Part shown: piece after piece, positions 14,151 through 27,261 of the stretch
How positions within the stretch are numbered: the first letter of the stretch is position 1
Layout: every line of letters starts with the position of its first letter
DNA from: Amyloporia xantha
Taxonomy: Eukaryota; Basidiomycota; Agaricomycetes; Polyporales; Adustoporiaceae
Length of the DNA: 64,000 nucleotides
Direction of reading: 5' to 3'
Assembly (NCBI GenBank): GCA_036971615.1
Contig: JAYKKR010000022.1
Coordinates: forward strand, 496,001-560,000
Program-made: the position numbers and the translations under genes
Notes under the pieces: model-generated
Told to the model about the DNA's origin: nothing
Databases searched by the model: none
Seen by the model: the letters and a program-made list of their open reading frames with translations, nothing else

Positions 14151-14461
14151 GCAATGAGGCTTTTCCTAGCGAGAGCGAGAAAGCAACAGAAGGAGCAGAT
14201 TGCGAGCAAGCTAAGCGATGTTGTAGACAATGGCACAGCTCTGAGCTGAGGACTTACTCTGGGAAGAGTTGGCGCTTGGGGATTTCTCTCGAATAAATAT
14301 GAGAATTACTTTAATTGGATAGTTTAGCACAGAGTGTAACTCTATTTATGGAATGTCGTCGCCACCACACACGACTGGATAAATCCCTTGCACACGCGAA
14401 ATTGCTTGCCACTGAACGCCCTTGAACGCCCTCCTGCCTCGAGTCTGTCCGGCTGCCGATC
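14151..14461. promoter_or_regulatory. divergent RING/HDAC intergenic promoter region
   Basis: 311 bp between head-to-head start codons, so a probable bidirectional promoter. No TATA box was recognised. Confidence 0.4.
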
Positions 14462-16712
14462 ATGGACGCCGTCGATAGCGCGATCACACCACCAGCCATC
14501 GGCAAAACCGCCGTGTTCTTGCAGAAAGCTTGTTTGCAACATCGTTACATCCGTTCGCGAGACACTTCATGCATCGTTGAACGTCCAGAGCGCCTACGCG
14601 CGGTCAACATTGGTTTGGCAGCAGCTGCCGCTCGTCTGGAACTGTTCGGCTCTGTCTCGGAAGCCCCTAGGGTGAAGGAAGAATCGGATCCTCCTGATGT
14701 CAATGTAAAGGCAGACCCTGCAGATGCAGACGAGCTGGCTGCTGCCCTTGGACAATTGAACCTGGAACCTGGCCACGCTCATAGTCCGGTACAGTTTGTT
14801 CACAGCAGTGCGTCTGTAGACCTATCAAACAATGCCGCGGTAAAATACGTTCATGGAGATATTGCCGGAGATGTGTACTTGGAAAACCTGAAGAAGTGGG
14901 CGAAAGAGAGCCAAGAGAAGATCGCGAAGGGAGGCAGTGAGATTCCGGAGACGCTCCCGCAGGGAGACTTGTATCGTATGTTCCACTTTACTATCTACTA
15001 GGCAACCTCGCCAAACATTGTTTGTTGTGGCATAAGTATGTCCTACCTCTATCGATTCCATTCAAGGAGCGCTTGGCACCGTCTGTGAAGCCGTTGATAC
15101 CGTCATTGATGCAACGCGCCCGGCACCAAGTCAAACAGGCTCGGATGTCCGTGCTTCACGCGCCTTTGTCGCTGTTAGGCCTCCAGGGCATCATTGTGGG
15201 GAGGTAACGCCCTGCATTCACGCTGTCGAGCCGTAATAACTCATGCTGGCTCCAGGACGTGCCTTGTGGGTTCTGTTTTGTGAACAATGTTGCAGTGGCG
15301 GCGGCGCACGGTGAGGACCAAAATGATCTCTTCACAAGTAAATGACAGCCGACCTGAGCTACTCTAGCCCATCTTCAACATGGCATTAATCGCGTTGTTG
15401 TCCTTGATATCGATTTGCACCACGGTACGGACCACGGTCCTGATGCACGATTCTCATTTCTAAAGCGCAAATGCAGGTAATGGCACTCAGTCCATTGCGT
15501 GGCAAATCAACGAGGAGACATACCGAAAGAGCATTGAACAAGCCCACGGTGCCCCTCCCGAAAATCCAGGTCTACAGATGTACTACGGAAGCATACACGA
15601 CATTCTCTCTTTCCCGTGTGAGGTACGCAAATCACCCATGTGCCCCATGTGTGGACGAGACCCATCGTTTATATTATAAACAGGATGGGAAGACGGAACT
15701 CGTACAAGCTGCTTCCGTTTCGATCCACGGACCGCATGGCCAACATATCGAGAATGTACACCTTCAACCGTATAGTTCAGAGAAACAGTTCTGGGACGAG
15801 TTGTACTCGGGCCAATACGCCAAGTTACTCCAAAAGGCGGGCGCTTTCCTCGAGGAAACGGGTGGTCCTGGAGATGACGTCTTGGTATTTATCAGGTCAG
15901 CAATGTTATAGCCATCTTGCCCCCACGCTCGCTGACCATTGCCACAGTTGTGGGTTCGATGCGAGCGAGCACGAGTATCCATCAATGTCGAGACACCATC
16001 GGCATGTCCCGACGTCCTTCTATCGTCAATTCGCCCTGGATTCTCGCGGATTCGCCGAGCGTTTCGCACGAGGAAGACTCATCAGTGTCCTAGAGGGTGG
16101 CTATAGCGACAGGGCCCTGACAAGTGGTGCGATGGCCCATCTCGTCGGCTTGGTCGACAATGCGAACGTCGACTGCGAAGCATGGTGGAGCTTGGATAAC
16201 CTGATTGAGGTAGGCATAATTCTTCATGGTCGCTGTTGAACTTGTTACCCACTGCTGTGATGCAGCTAGAGAAAGCCACCAAAAGGCGCCGTGGAGGGAG
16301 GATATCTCAACCGGTGGCTTCAGCACCATGGATAGAACGCGCTGTCGAGATATTCGCATCCATCGACTCATCTCACCTTATTTCATCCGCCGCCTTGTCC
16401 CGCGTACCTGTTCCGCCATCGTCTCGCGTACTTCGCGAGCGGAGAACGCCTTTAACGACCAGCGCCGATTCAAGTCCAGAACCGTCCCCAGGCAAGACCG
16501 GGGAAGACAAGAAGCCCAAGTCAGCAAATCGGCAGAGGAAGGATCCTCCTGTGAAGGCATCTTCGAAACCATCGAAGTACATATCATCTGATTCGGAGAA
16601 TGATTCCCTTTCATCCCTCTCGGATATCCCTGAGGAAGGTGTAGAGAGAAAGAAACTTCCTCGTGTCATTTTGCGAGTTGGGCCTCCCCCCAGTACCTCA
16701 CAACATTCTTGA
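14462..16712 (+). CDS. HOS3: Histone deacetylase, class II HOS3-like
   Basis: Zinc-dependent deacetylase of histone or other acetyl-lysines. Eight exons (14462-14975, 15037-15203, 15256-15310, 15368-15424, 15477-15622, 15684-15895, 15948-16209, 16266-16712) give 619 residues. Order: an N-terminal HRYIRSRDTSCIVERPERL motif, an acidic insert, LCPTSIDSIQGALGTVCEAV, the catalytic AVRPPGHHCGEDVPCGFCFV, the metal-binding VVLDIDLHHGNGTQ, ISCGFDASEHE, and VLEGGYSD with the catalytic tyrosine. Zinc ligands and the His pair look intact, so it should be active. A 150-residue basic, Ser-rich C-terminal tail follows, as in fungal Hos3, which also acts at the bud neck and nuclear pore in yeast. Here location is unknown. 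Convergent with the SAM carrier at 120 bp. Confidence 0.92.
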
Positions 16713-16832
16713 AGTCTACATTTAAGCTGATGTTGCATACTTATTAAATGTTTTGGGCACTCATTGATACCCACTTACTTTAGATATCTTGCGTGTATCC
16801 TTAGATTATAAATCACCAGTAAATGTTCCTCT

Positions 16833-17941
16833 TCATGCTCCCATTAGGCCATGAACGGCCCATTCATAGACACCAAGGAAAACAGCCCCACCGGCTGAGA
16901 TCCATAGTGTCCTGGGGACAACACCAGCAAACAACGCCCGTATCCCCTCGGAGGCAAAGATTTGTTTCACCCGGGATGCTAGTGACGGCATTGTACCTTT
17001 TGACGGATCCTATCCAATTGGAAATTCAATTAGTATTCTGTAAGGGTGATAGATTGAACACCAAGCACCCGGAGGTCAAGCATGACGCGCGTTTTGAGCA
17101 CGTCCAAAGGTGTTGTGAGGGCTGCCGCTACGCCACCTGAGATACTTCCGCACACTGCTGCCTCGTACGCGTGAAGGGGCTTTCTCCCTACCGCTTTAGA
17201 TAGCCGCGACTTCAATAATTCGTAGAGGGGAAACTGAAGAGAGGTGAACGGAATCTAATATATTCACGTGAGTTGACGTGTCGCAGTGAGAAAGAATAAT
17301 CAGACACCTCTCTCATGACTGTTATGCCAAATCCTCGGTAGAATCCGCGAATTCCTTCATCAACGAATAACCGCTTCGCTCCTGCTAGCGACGACTGTGC
17401 GAGGCTACCGTAACTAGACGTCTGCATACGTGTCTTGATCACTTCGGTCGGGACTCGGATCAAACATGCAGCCTAAGGTCATCCTGGACCAGTCAGTCAA
17501 GACGAGACTTGAAACGTGGGTAGTCGTACCACTTCACCAGCGGATGCCGATACCATATGTGTCACGGGTGCGAAATCCGACGAGAAGGGAAGTGTTCGCT
17601 TCAGCGTATCATAAGTGCAGAAGAACACGGCAGCTTCATGGAGGAATCATAGAAGGAGACCAGAAGACTCGATAGGACAAGTATGCGTACCTCCAGGCGC
17701 ACTGCCGACAACTACGCTCCCAACACCCTTATAAATCCCAGCAAAGCCTCCAGCACGGACAAAGCCTTGTGACGATTGTAGACGAGTCTTTATGGTGTCA
17801 ATAGGAAAGAAGAGCAGATCGACTGCCGAGCCTGCAACTCCACCCGCCTGATATTGTATGTTTAGGCGTAACCGAAACGACATGGCTATGGGCGCGTACC
17901 GCAAGCGATTGGTAGAATGTCGGATCCTTTTGAGTTGACAT
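16833..17941 (-). CDS. PET8: Mitochondrial S-adenosylmethionine carrier (Pet8/SLC25A26-like)
   Basis: Inner-membrane carrier that brings S-adenosylmethionine into mitochondria in exchange for S-adenosylhomocysteine. Starts [14 protein letters not shown] and shows the three tandem carrier repeats with [21 protein letters not shown] and [11 protein letters not shown] signatures, each followed by a glycine-rich turn ([40 protein letters not shown]). The final exon ends [11 protein letters not shown]. Five or more exons, with short introns. The assignment rests on the specific signature [15 protein letters not shown] and the SAGGAVF end, typical of the SAM carrier subfamily. Divergent from the tRNA endonuclease gene, 280 bp away. 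Confidence 0.88.
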
Positions 17942-18221
17942 CGTTTCCTAGGTTAGAAGAGGCACAGTAGATATGCCCAAGAGTGCACACTGCTACCACA
18001 GGATAGAATGTGCAGCAACAGTGATGAAGCACCGAGTCCTGTGTTGGTCCACTTCCGTGGTCGCGTCGTATGAGCGAATGACTGGACCTTCCTTATGCGG
18101 GTCAGGATTTTGACTCGCGATATGGGCGCCTACTGGAACTTTTGGGTCTGCGCCGGACAGGTTCATTTCCAAGTCATTCAACAGTTATCCTCATTGAAAA
18201 GCGTAAAGCTTCTGAGCTATT

Positions 18222-19855
18222 ATGGACGATACTCTCGAACTTCCTACAGCGGTATCACAACCTGCGGACAGTGTGGAACGAGAAGAAGATGAGCAGTCTT
18301 CGGGAGACGAAGATCAAGGTCCAGATTGGACTAAACTGCCGTATGTTTTACACTCGCCCTCTCAGCGTTGCATTGATTCAGATCATAGGTTGGGGTCTGC
18401 CTCTCGACCTGTTATCCCTAAGCGGGGCGAAAAAGAATTTGAGCCAATTGCAGCCGGCGGCTCCGGCCTCCAACGTCATGTCTTGGATCGCGCTCGGAAT
18501 GCTATGGTCGATGCATTGTCTGCGACACGCACCATTTCAAGGTGAAGCGCAAGTTCTTGGATGTGTAAACGTCTATCTGATTGTAGCTGCCCTACTAGCA
18601 AGTCTATAAGCTACGCAGTGTGGTACCCCGACATCTCTAGAGCACATGTCACGTTGAGCAGAGGAATACATTTCGCAAACATGGGCCACTCGGTAGCCAG
18701 AGCACCGCAAAATGACGATGGAGTTGCAAAGGTACAAAAAAGGCTAGAACTCCTTCCAGAGGAAGCTCTTTACCTTGTGGAACGAGGCGCAATGCTTTGC
18801 TGGAGAGCGTGTGATACGCCCATGACAGTGGCTCCGGGTCTGGAGGATGTCGAGGGAATTCCTATGACAGTACAACAAGCCTTCGCCGAGATGATTGGCA
18901 CCGAAGATCTTACGCTTGAAAAATACCAAGTATGTCTCAGGGCGTCCATCAATCAGCAGCTAAATTCTAACTTTCAATGGAAGGTTTTCGCATATCTCAA
19001 GCGACTGGGCTACGTCGTTACGCGTGCTAAGCCTCCATCACCAGATTATCCCATGCCACCACTCTTGGACGCGAAAAAGCAACGCTCATCGTCACTAATA
19101 TCCAAACTATATATCGCGATGCAGTATCTGCTATGTCCATTTGTTCGGATGTTTTCCCGAGAACTTGACTGGTGGAGGCCCTCACGCTTCAATCGCTGGC
19201 TATATCACAATTGGAACTCTCGTACGCATCTAAGCTTATTCTAAATTTCACTCCCATAACTTTCTTGCATAGGGACCGTGTTCAAGTCATTGCGTTTTCT
19301 CCCCGGTGGACACCAAGCTCCACTTCGGGTGAAAGCTCCACCAAACAGCCCGTCTTCTCCTTATGAAATTTTCTTCAACTTATACAAGCCATCCACACCT
19401 TTCAAGAAAACAGCTCCACCTGCGCCCGACTACTCGGTAGTTGTCGTGAAGTACGTATGATTTTTCATACCTGTTTCCAATGCTGACGCCTACCCTGAAG
19501 TGCGCGAACGACGTCGATGCCTTCCTTGAGCGAGCTTACGACTCTGTTTGAGATACTGCCGGAGTTGCCGCCTCCTGTTCCCCGCAAGCGTCTATCTTTC
19601 GCACAACAAAAAATGGCAGCTACGCCTGCGCCTTCTTCCGCTCCTCCCACTCGAGAGTCGGAGCCCTCGCTCTTGCAGAAGATATTTCCTTGGGCATTTC
19701 CACCTCCTTCGAAGCCTGGACTTCAGCGTAATCCGAATCCATTCCTTGCTTTGAAGACAGGGAAGAAAATGGTCGTAGTGGCCGCAGTTGACGCGGGTAC
19801 CATCAGCTTCTTCAGATTTGGACAAGGTGTATTTGCGGAGTGGCCGATGTTATGA
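18222..19855 (+). CDS. SEN54: tRNA-splicing endonuclease subunit Sen54
   Basis: Non-catalytic subunit of the Sen2/Sen15/Sen34/Sen54 complex that cuts introns from pre-tRNA. The N-terminus is acidic (MDDTLELPTAVSQPAD). The Sen54 N-terminal domain is visible as VWYPDISRAHVTLSRGIHFA, NMGHSV, LLPEEALYLVERGAMLCW, the TVQQAFAEMIG segment and KYQVFAYLKRLGYVVTRA. The C-terminal part has FNLYKPSTPFKKTAPPAPDY and ends VFAEWPML. At least six exons. YQV/FAYLKRL requires removal of a short intron near 18930-18985. The last intron (19450-19500) uses a GTACGT donor and a GAAG acceptor. Exons near 18540-18620 are the least certain. Confidence 0.85.
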
Positions 19856-21250
19856 TTGTACGTTCTCGGAACCTGATCTAACAGGCAGATGGCTGACGTA
19901 TCCTTCATTGTGAAAAGACAACATTGTGTAGGTCGCAATGTCAGAATCTCGAGACCTTCATATCGCTTGCAGAGGTGTCATGTAGTAGAGCCAATGTAAA
20001 ATTGCAAATATTGCACACGCGGGTTACTTGTTCTGACTCCTAACTTACCGAGATGTTCCTGATCTCAGGATCTGATGAGTACAGACAGTGCAAATAATGG
20101 ATTCGTTGACGTGAGTACTGACTTCTGAATTGACACGATTGAGATGGCGGTTTGACATCAGCTGAACTTCCATTTCACAGGTATCAAAATGTCGTGTTGA
20201 CCACGATTTTCACCGATAGGCTGCGCTGATTCTCTGCAGTCGCTCCATATGATAATACGCCAGTTCTAAAGGTTCGCCGACGACGGTCTTGTACCGCCAA
20301 TGGACTGAGAGAAAGTCGGAAGACGCACTAATCACTTCACGCTTTGAAACCTCGAACCCTTTATAGCAATGACCAAAGTCCAAGCTTCGGTCAAGCAGGT
20401 TATCATTATGCGACATTTTGTGTGCCTCTTCTCCGTATAAGTATTGAGCCGTAAAACGAGGCATGGTTATCGTTTATCGGCGCCCTCGTAGAATACCGTG
20501 ACATTACGCGATGTTTTAACAACGGTCGTCATTCCCATTCTTTAATCAACAGCGCTTCCGTCGAAATGGCACCTTCGCCCCACCTCAACGAGGAATTTAC
20601 TACTTCACATAAACCCGGGTTGTCACCGTTTGAATTACTCTTCAGTTCGATTCTGTGGACCTGGGAATAAAGGTGCTTCATGCATTGTACTATCTCATAA
20701 TTTGCGTTTTTCCAACTCATGATTTTTTTCCAGTTTTGATTTACTTCAGGGTAAGCACCCTCGCACACGGTATCATCCAGCGATAATTAGAACCACCAGT
20801 AGGCAGCCGCCATTCAAATGACACTCCGTCACTACATTTTCTACGCCACACGCATTTCCTATTGGAATCGACACGGTTCGCAGTTCTGGAAGCGCCAGCG
20901 TGAACGTCCCCTCGATCACTCAGAGCGGTCATTCGTGATGCCAGATGGAATTGCGAAAAGACTATAATATGAGTTGTTCAGGCTCGTTATAATAGTCACA
21001 GCATTTTATCATGACTGACAATAGGTACGTATAGGACTCGTATTTCGTCACGTCCCAAGCACAGGCGACGGAGGTCACCGAAGTAGAGGGTGATCGTGGC
21101 TCGAAGGACTCAACCTCTCTGTGTGTCGAATTCTGTGGCTTTCGAGGTCGTCAACATGCTCTCGATACTAGATACCCAAAATGACCGGTATCATGATGGC
21201 CAATATATACAGTAATCTCGGCAGCACCCGAACTTCCAAGAAGCTTCTAC
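19856..21250. other. intergenic region left of the LINE
   Basis: About 1.4 kb. Three short minus-strand ORFs (20210-20464, 20529-20768, 20741-20932) follow one another but share no family resemblance, and no convincing splice joins were found. A plus-strand frame opening at ATG 21181 runs into the LINE insertion site. Confidence 0.35.
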
Positions 21251-21264
21251 AGCGCATGGCCCTC
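21251..21264. repeat. left target-site duplication of the LINE
   Basis: AGCGCATGGCCCTC, identical to 29348-29361. It directly abuts the poly(T) run that is the element's poly(A) tail on the minus strand. Confidence 0.93.
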
Positions 21265-21282
21265 TTTTTTTTTTTTTTTTTT
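21265..21282 (-). repeat. poly(A) tail of the LINE
   Basis: Eighteen consecutive T on the plus strand, that is, A on the element's coding strand, at its 3' end. This is the expected relic of target-primed reverse transcription. Confidence 0.9.
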
Positions 21283-21394
21283 AATTCTCCGAATTTATAC
21301 TCCATACTGCTAAGTACATGTAGAGTGCCGGGTATAAATGAACTATGGACTCCACGCCCTACTGTGGTCGCTTTCCAGAGCGGTCTGCAACCTG

Positions 21395-21411
21395 GGGCGG
21401 CGAAGCCGCCC
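21395..21411 (-). other. GC hairpin in the LINE 3' UTR
   Basis: Perfect 7-bp stem GGGCGGC/GCCGCCC with a 3-nt loop, about 120 nt from the poly(A) tail. LINE 3' UTR stems are often recognised by the cognate reverse transcriptase; that role here is inference. Confidence 0.4.
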
Positions 21412-21596
21412 TACCTTAACACCATACCATAACCGTCCCCGTAAGGCCGGTCCCCGGAGCGCCCTCAGGGGGAACCCCGGTTAGAGGCTCCCACGCACGC
21501 CCACGACCAAAGGCACTTCCACCTAAGGCTAGTAAAGGATGGGCGCCCGGTAAGGCATCTCGCCGCTAGGTGCCCTCACCTCCACCCCTACAGTTT

Positions 21597-24500
21597 TCAG
21601 GGTGGGGAAGCAGGCCATTCGTAATCTAGCGATTGTCTACTAGGTGTAGGAGAAGGGGGATCCGGATTATCTAAGTGTTCTCGGATCCCTCTCCACTCTT
21701 TCTGAATGACTTCCGACGCCTTGAGCACGTCGTACCATTCAGTAAATTCATTAAATTTGGCGCTGCGCGCTTCCGTTTCATCTGGGTCTAAGTGGCGTTC
21801 ATCATGGAATTTCTTCCAAGCCGCCACTCGTCCTTTAGTGTGGGCATGGAGCGTCGCATTCGCAAGCGAATGGTAATCTCCCTCCTCACGATCCTCGTGA
21901 GCCATAGATAGAATCTTGGCCCATTCGAATGTTGCCACCCAGCTGTTTAGCCGGAGGAACTCCAATACGTCATCCTCCGTCCAGTGGCGCTGTGACCGCC
22001 TCCTTCTATCTTGATGACTTTCCTCTTGAGACGCAGGGGGTACCCACGCTCCCTTGGTGCGTATCCAAAATGGACACTCAAACAGAATGTGCTCCCGTGT
22101 TTCCGGGCCGTCACTGAGGCCACACAGGCACTCAATGGGACCCGCTATGTTGAATCTCTCTCGGTATGCACCGCTAGGGAAATGATTTGTAAGAACCCGC
22201 GCGACCCGCGCTGTTTCCTTATTCGATGTTCCCACTCGCTTCAGCAACCACGTACGTTTGGCGGTGGCTGCATGCATGGGATTTTCGGTAACCCATAATT
22301 GGTTACCCCTATATTTAGTGTTCTCCAAGTCATTGGCTAACACGTTCCATTTGGCCATCATGCGGGATTTAACCCGCTGAAGTGCCATTGAGTATGAAAC
22401 AAATTCAGGTTGTTCCAATTCCAGTGCCTCTTTCGCTAGTTTATCTACCAGCTCATTTGGCTCAATTCCCTTGTGTGAAGGTATCCACATGAAGGTTACG
22501 GTGCGATCCAGTCTATCCTGTAAGAACGCCCTGATCGATTGGCAACCCGATATGGCTGCCATCTGCGATGGCCCCACGTTGGGTCTTATGATTTGTTTCA
22601 ATGCTGCCTTGTTATCAGACAGGATTGTGATGTGGATGATGTCATACTCGGCTTCGCGAGTTACCTCACGAAGACCGCGTGCGAGCGCCATCATTTCGGC
22701 ATCATAGCTGAGGGATTTCCCCCCACCAAACTTGCCGCTGTTTACCTGGAAAGGCCCGTCCATGACTAGCCATGAACTTCCAGATCTGGTACCATCCTGA
22801 TCCGATTTATAGGATCCATCGGTAAATAGTAAGCGTCCGAACATACGCGCCTGTTGTGACCGGAACTCCGGCCACCAGGTTTCGTCCATCCACTTATTAA
22901 ACTCTACTGTGTCGTTTTTGGGCGGGGTGCCTTTCCCTTCCAAAAATAACTCCGTCATTTGGGATTGGAACTGATCCAATACTCTGAAGCCAGGTCGTGC
23001 TTCCGCATGAAGCGGCGCAAAATCCTCAGCGGTTTGCCGCCCGATCTCATCTATGTGAGTCAACGGCGTCACTACTTCCTTCTTCACCTTCCGCGCCCGC
23101 AACGGGAATGGAGCGATGATGTTGGTTTGATTGACCACCCATCCATCGGGCAATATAGCCCGCATTGGGTGTCCTTCATGGATTCGGCGGGCCCGAAGAG
23201 CCGCTTTTTCCATGTATCTGTCCACTTGGAATCGGACCGGGACGAGCCCAGCCAGCATTTCCATGGCGCCTACTGGCGTAGTTCGGAAGCAGCCGGTTAT
23301 CCACCTAGCCGCTCGCGACTGCGCTGTTTGTAGCTCCTTTTGGATCCACTTGATGTGCTTCCACTTTGGGTTCCACCAAAGTTGGGCGCCATATAGCATC
23401 AACGGGATGACGTGCGCTACATACAAGCGCCGTTTGTTGATCGGGTGGAATCCCCGGGACGAATTCCCGAGCATTCTGAGAGCGTTGACAGTGCTAGCCG
23501 CTTTATTGGCATAGAATCGCACATGTGCTTTGAACGACAGCTTGGGATCCAAGAAGAATCCCAAGTATCGCATGGCTGCCTTTGGGGAAAGGCGTACTAT
23601 TTGCCCATCAATTCGGAGCACAATGTCCGGTCCGAGGGGTTGATTCTCGTGCCACACCTTCTTCCGGTAGTGCCAGAAGTGCATGAGCTCTAATTTGTCA
23701 GCTTCTACACCACAACCTATACGATTGAGGTCCTCCACTAACGGGTGGAACATTCCGGCCAACTGTCCGTTGTTATGATCGAGCTGCGTCAGATCAGACT
23801 CTGGGGTAGCCTTCTCCGCAGTCATTATCAGTCCATCGTCTACGAAGAACTGTACACATGTATTTCCTGTCTGCAATTCATGGGTTGGAGCCCACTTGTG
23901 CAAGACAGGTGCAATGTATAATCCCGATAGGACTGGGGAAAGGGATGATCCCTGTCCCACGCCTACTGAGAAATCTGCGGGGTCCGTGAGGACCCCATTG
24001 AATGCAAATTGGGTTTGGCGCCCTTTCATGTAATTCGCGAAAAACAAACAGGTTTTCTCGTCGAATCCCTGTTTCCGCATGATACCCAGTAGCGCATCAT
24101 GATTGATCGAAGGGTAAAATTGTGATACATCCAGCAACAAGGCTGAAGGTGTGATGTCCCTGGCCCACGCTTCGCGTATGAAATGGACCAATTGTATTCC
24201 CGCATCCGTGGTGCTATGTTGTATAGTTCCACCGAATTGGCAAGGGTGCATGATACCGTATTTTTGGGCATCAAATTGTAAGCGCCGGGATAACACTTTC
24301 TCCATGAGTTTTCCCAGGCAGTTGAGCAAGCAAATTGGCCGATAGGCCTTTGCCTTGGAATAATCCGGCTTGTTGGGCTTTGCCAACACGACCGTTATGG
24401 ATCTCTTGAACACGCTGGGAAAGATCCCATGGTCCATGCATGCATTATAGTACGCAACGAGGAACTTCCTCACTTGCGGCACCACCCGGACGGTTTTGTC

Positions 24501-24737
24501 CTCGCGATCTGGGCGCATGGAGACGCCCACTATCCATTTGAGCCACAGCCAATTGACGTGGTCTGGGCCCGGCGCTGATGTGTTGCTGGTGTCCCGAAGA
24601 TTCTCCAGGATTTCTGCTTCACTGATAGGCGCATATGACCTGATCTCACTTTGGGGCAAGTCATCCACAAATTGCATGTCCACGGGCCGGGGATTAGCCG
24701 GTGTGAACTGTTCCTGGAACACATCCATCAGGAAAAA
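21597..24737 (-). pseudogene. LINE ORF2, 3' part: reverse transcriptase, RNase H, zinc knuckle
   Basis: An uninterrupted frame of over 1040 codons. RT blocks in order: NTSAPGPDHVNWLWLKWIV, LLDVSQFYPSINHD (block A, catalytic Asp), VGVGQGSSLSPVLSGLY (block B), CVQFFVDDGLIMT (block C, FVDD instead of YADD), RYLGFFLDPKLSFKAHV. The RNase H domain carries LLFTDGSYKS, the AEMMALARGL glutamate, ILSDNKAALKQI and IPSHKGIEPNELVDKLAKEA, so the catalytic acids are present. Near the end a CCHC knuckle is visible (CLCGLSDGPETREHILFEC). The apparent first Met (24728) is internal: the real ORF2 begins at 28857 and was split by the nested insertion. No stop lies inside the domains, so the insertion is probably recent. 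Confidence 0.9.
24732..24737. repeat. left target duplication of the nested element
   Basis: GAAAAA, repeated at 27393-27398. It may be only AAAAA, since the A tract makes the edge ambiguous by one base. Confidence 0.6.
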
Positions 24738-24915
24738 CCCTATTAGTCCCAGGCTGCTCTAAGAGCATCCTAGAGTATCTGGGAGAACTCAGAGCATTCA
24801 GACTACTCAGAGTAGCCAGAGTGCTCTCAGACTACGTCGACATGAGATTTATTTCTCAGGTTAACCCAGAGTGACCTCAGAGTTCTCTGAGAGCACTCTG
24901 ACATGAGCCTGAGTG
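24738..24915. repeat. left subterminal repeat block of the nested element
   Basis: At least six copies of CTCAGAG or CTCTGAG-like heptamers within about 180 bp, in both orientations. Such blocks are usual transposase-binding regions in hAT, CACTA and MULE elements. Confidence 0.6.
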
Positions 24916-27261
24916 GTCTTTTGTCGTCTCTCAAACTTCTTGTTTATTTGTATTCAAGCACTCTTAAAGTCATATTATTTGTAATGAGAAACAGCCATAT
25001 ATTCATAGATAATATACACAAAAAGAATCTAGTACTAGCAGCCATAACAGCGACCTGCAGTGAGGCATACAAATAATAAATGTCAGAAAATCCTAATAGC
25101 ATGTTCAGTATACACCAATAAGAAAAGTAGAGCTAAGACGTACACAAGATTGACAGAGATAATCTGCTCATTTTGGACAAAATGTAAGGGAATCTGATAA
25201 ATGGATTCAGACAGAAGCGAACGACTTACATGACATAACTGTAATCAGAATCACAATTCACCATTGCCCATGTCTGTAGATACAGTCATGAATTTAGTCC
25301 AGCTAAGATATGGAGAAGCAAATGGACGACTTACAGGCCAGGAGTATTCTCACTGATATACATAACTCACCAATAATTGCAAGTCGTAAGGAAACATAGA
25401 TTCACACTGAGTGCATGCTATATCTGAAATATATTGGGCATGTCAGCCTGCAAGAGCAAGACAAATAGAACTTACATTGTTTCACTGTCATACGACGACA
25501 GCCAACAGTCAACAGCCAACATTCATAGATGGTTATTTCAATGCTGATATTACCAGTGGATAGAAAGAGTGTCAGTTATTCATAAATTCAAATGGAAGAA
25601 AGAAGATATGGACTTACCTGTGTCTGCAATAACCAACTTACGACCCATGCGCTCTGCCAGCGCATCATCATATCCTGAGACAGAACCAGTCAGAGTCCAA
25701 GAAATACAGCAACAAGCTACATGTATACCAGAGAGCAGAAGAACAGTGGATATGAAAGCTGAAGCAAACAGAAATAGTGAAGTGGCAAGGAAGGAGACGA
25801 AGCAGAGTGGTCGTTGAGGAAGAAGAGAAGGAATGACTGTGGCTGCTTAATTTGGTCAGAGTTTGACGCAGCAGACTGACACCTGTTTTGGGAACCCAGG
25901 TTTAGGGTTAGCAGGGACTTGGGCGCATTTGCCCTTCAAGTTCTCCTCAGCTGTTCCTCCTAGCTGCTACTGCTTGATATCTATTAACTGTACTATCTTG
26001 GATCTAAAATACTGTGACTAGGGACTCTATCTTAGTACCTGTGGCTTTGGCGTTTGTCTAGTTCACTGGGACTTGACTGAGCTTAGACGGTTGTTCTGTC
26101 CCTGCTCTGCACTATCTGGTAACTCATGTGAGTCCTCCTTCTCTCTTCCTTATTCTCCACTCTTGGAGAAGAGTCTCAGGGCTGTCCCATCCTATTCTGT
26201 GAAGGTATGAAGGAGTTCTGGGAGATATTGAAGGGTCTTGGATGGAATGGGCGCTTTTTTGCGATTTGGATTGGGAGATATCTGGGGATCCAATGTGAGT
26301 TATCCCTTCGCTTTTACACCATTCTATTCGCATTGTCAAGCCCTTCCAGACGAGCCCTTGCTCATCCAAATCCGTCCACTCCTTCCTCCTCTGTTGCCCT
26401 TTTTCATCAAAAACCTCGTCTTGTCCATATCTCAGGAACCCATGGACGGTTTTCTTTGATTGTTGGATAGAATGAAAGCCCTAATTGCAGGCTTTCCGAC
26501 GATATATACATTTGTGGGTCCGCATCCAGTGGTTTTCGTTCTATGGTTGCATGTTGAATGACCTCCTCCTCATGCTCCCATTCCTCATGTGCGTCCTTCT
26601 CTATCTATTCCTGCACTGATATATTACATTATTCAACTATCTAACACTCCTTTACCTCCCCATTTATCTAGTTACAGTCTCTTTCATTGGCAAGAGTCCA
26701 GATTCTCAATTCTGAGATGCGTCTTACTCTGTTTGACCTTTTACCTTTGACCTCTGACTTTTGACTGTTAACTGTCAGTGAAAGGAAGACCTTGTGGATG
26801 TATGGAGTGAATATGAATGAAGGAGAGGAGATGACTGTAGCTGCACAGAGGTGAGTACACGTATTATATCCCTACTTTTGCTCCTTTCTGATACAAGTAT
26901 GCTCTTTCTTCTTTCTCTCACCACTATATTCCTGCTATTCAGCAGCTCTTTGTGCTAATTCTGTATGAATGTACATTTCTTATTTCAGTATCTCCATTTT
27001 AGCCAGTACGACAGATCGCCTTCACATGTATTTAACTTAAATCATTCTAATAAAACCTATAAAGTGAATAGAATGATAGTAAGTAGTAGGATACTATAGC
27101 TATTTCATAGCCAGTAGAAAATATAGCTCAAATAATGCATATCAGAGATGCCAGCAATTTATTATGCAAACAAGTGAGAAAACAATCTATTTGCATATTA
27201 TACTGTTCAGAAATAATGTATTATAGCTTTATAAATATACTACTGTCTCACAAAGAAACAC

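Noticed and set aside
14462..16712. Reading the HDAC region as two genes because of the long ORF gap around 15000-15470
   Set aside because: Two short exons (15256-15310, 15368-15424) bridge the gap with correct phases and carry the catalytic motifs.
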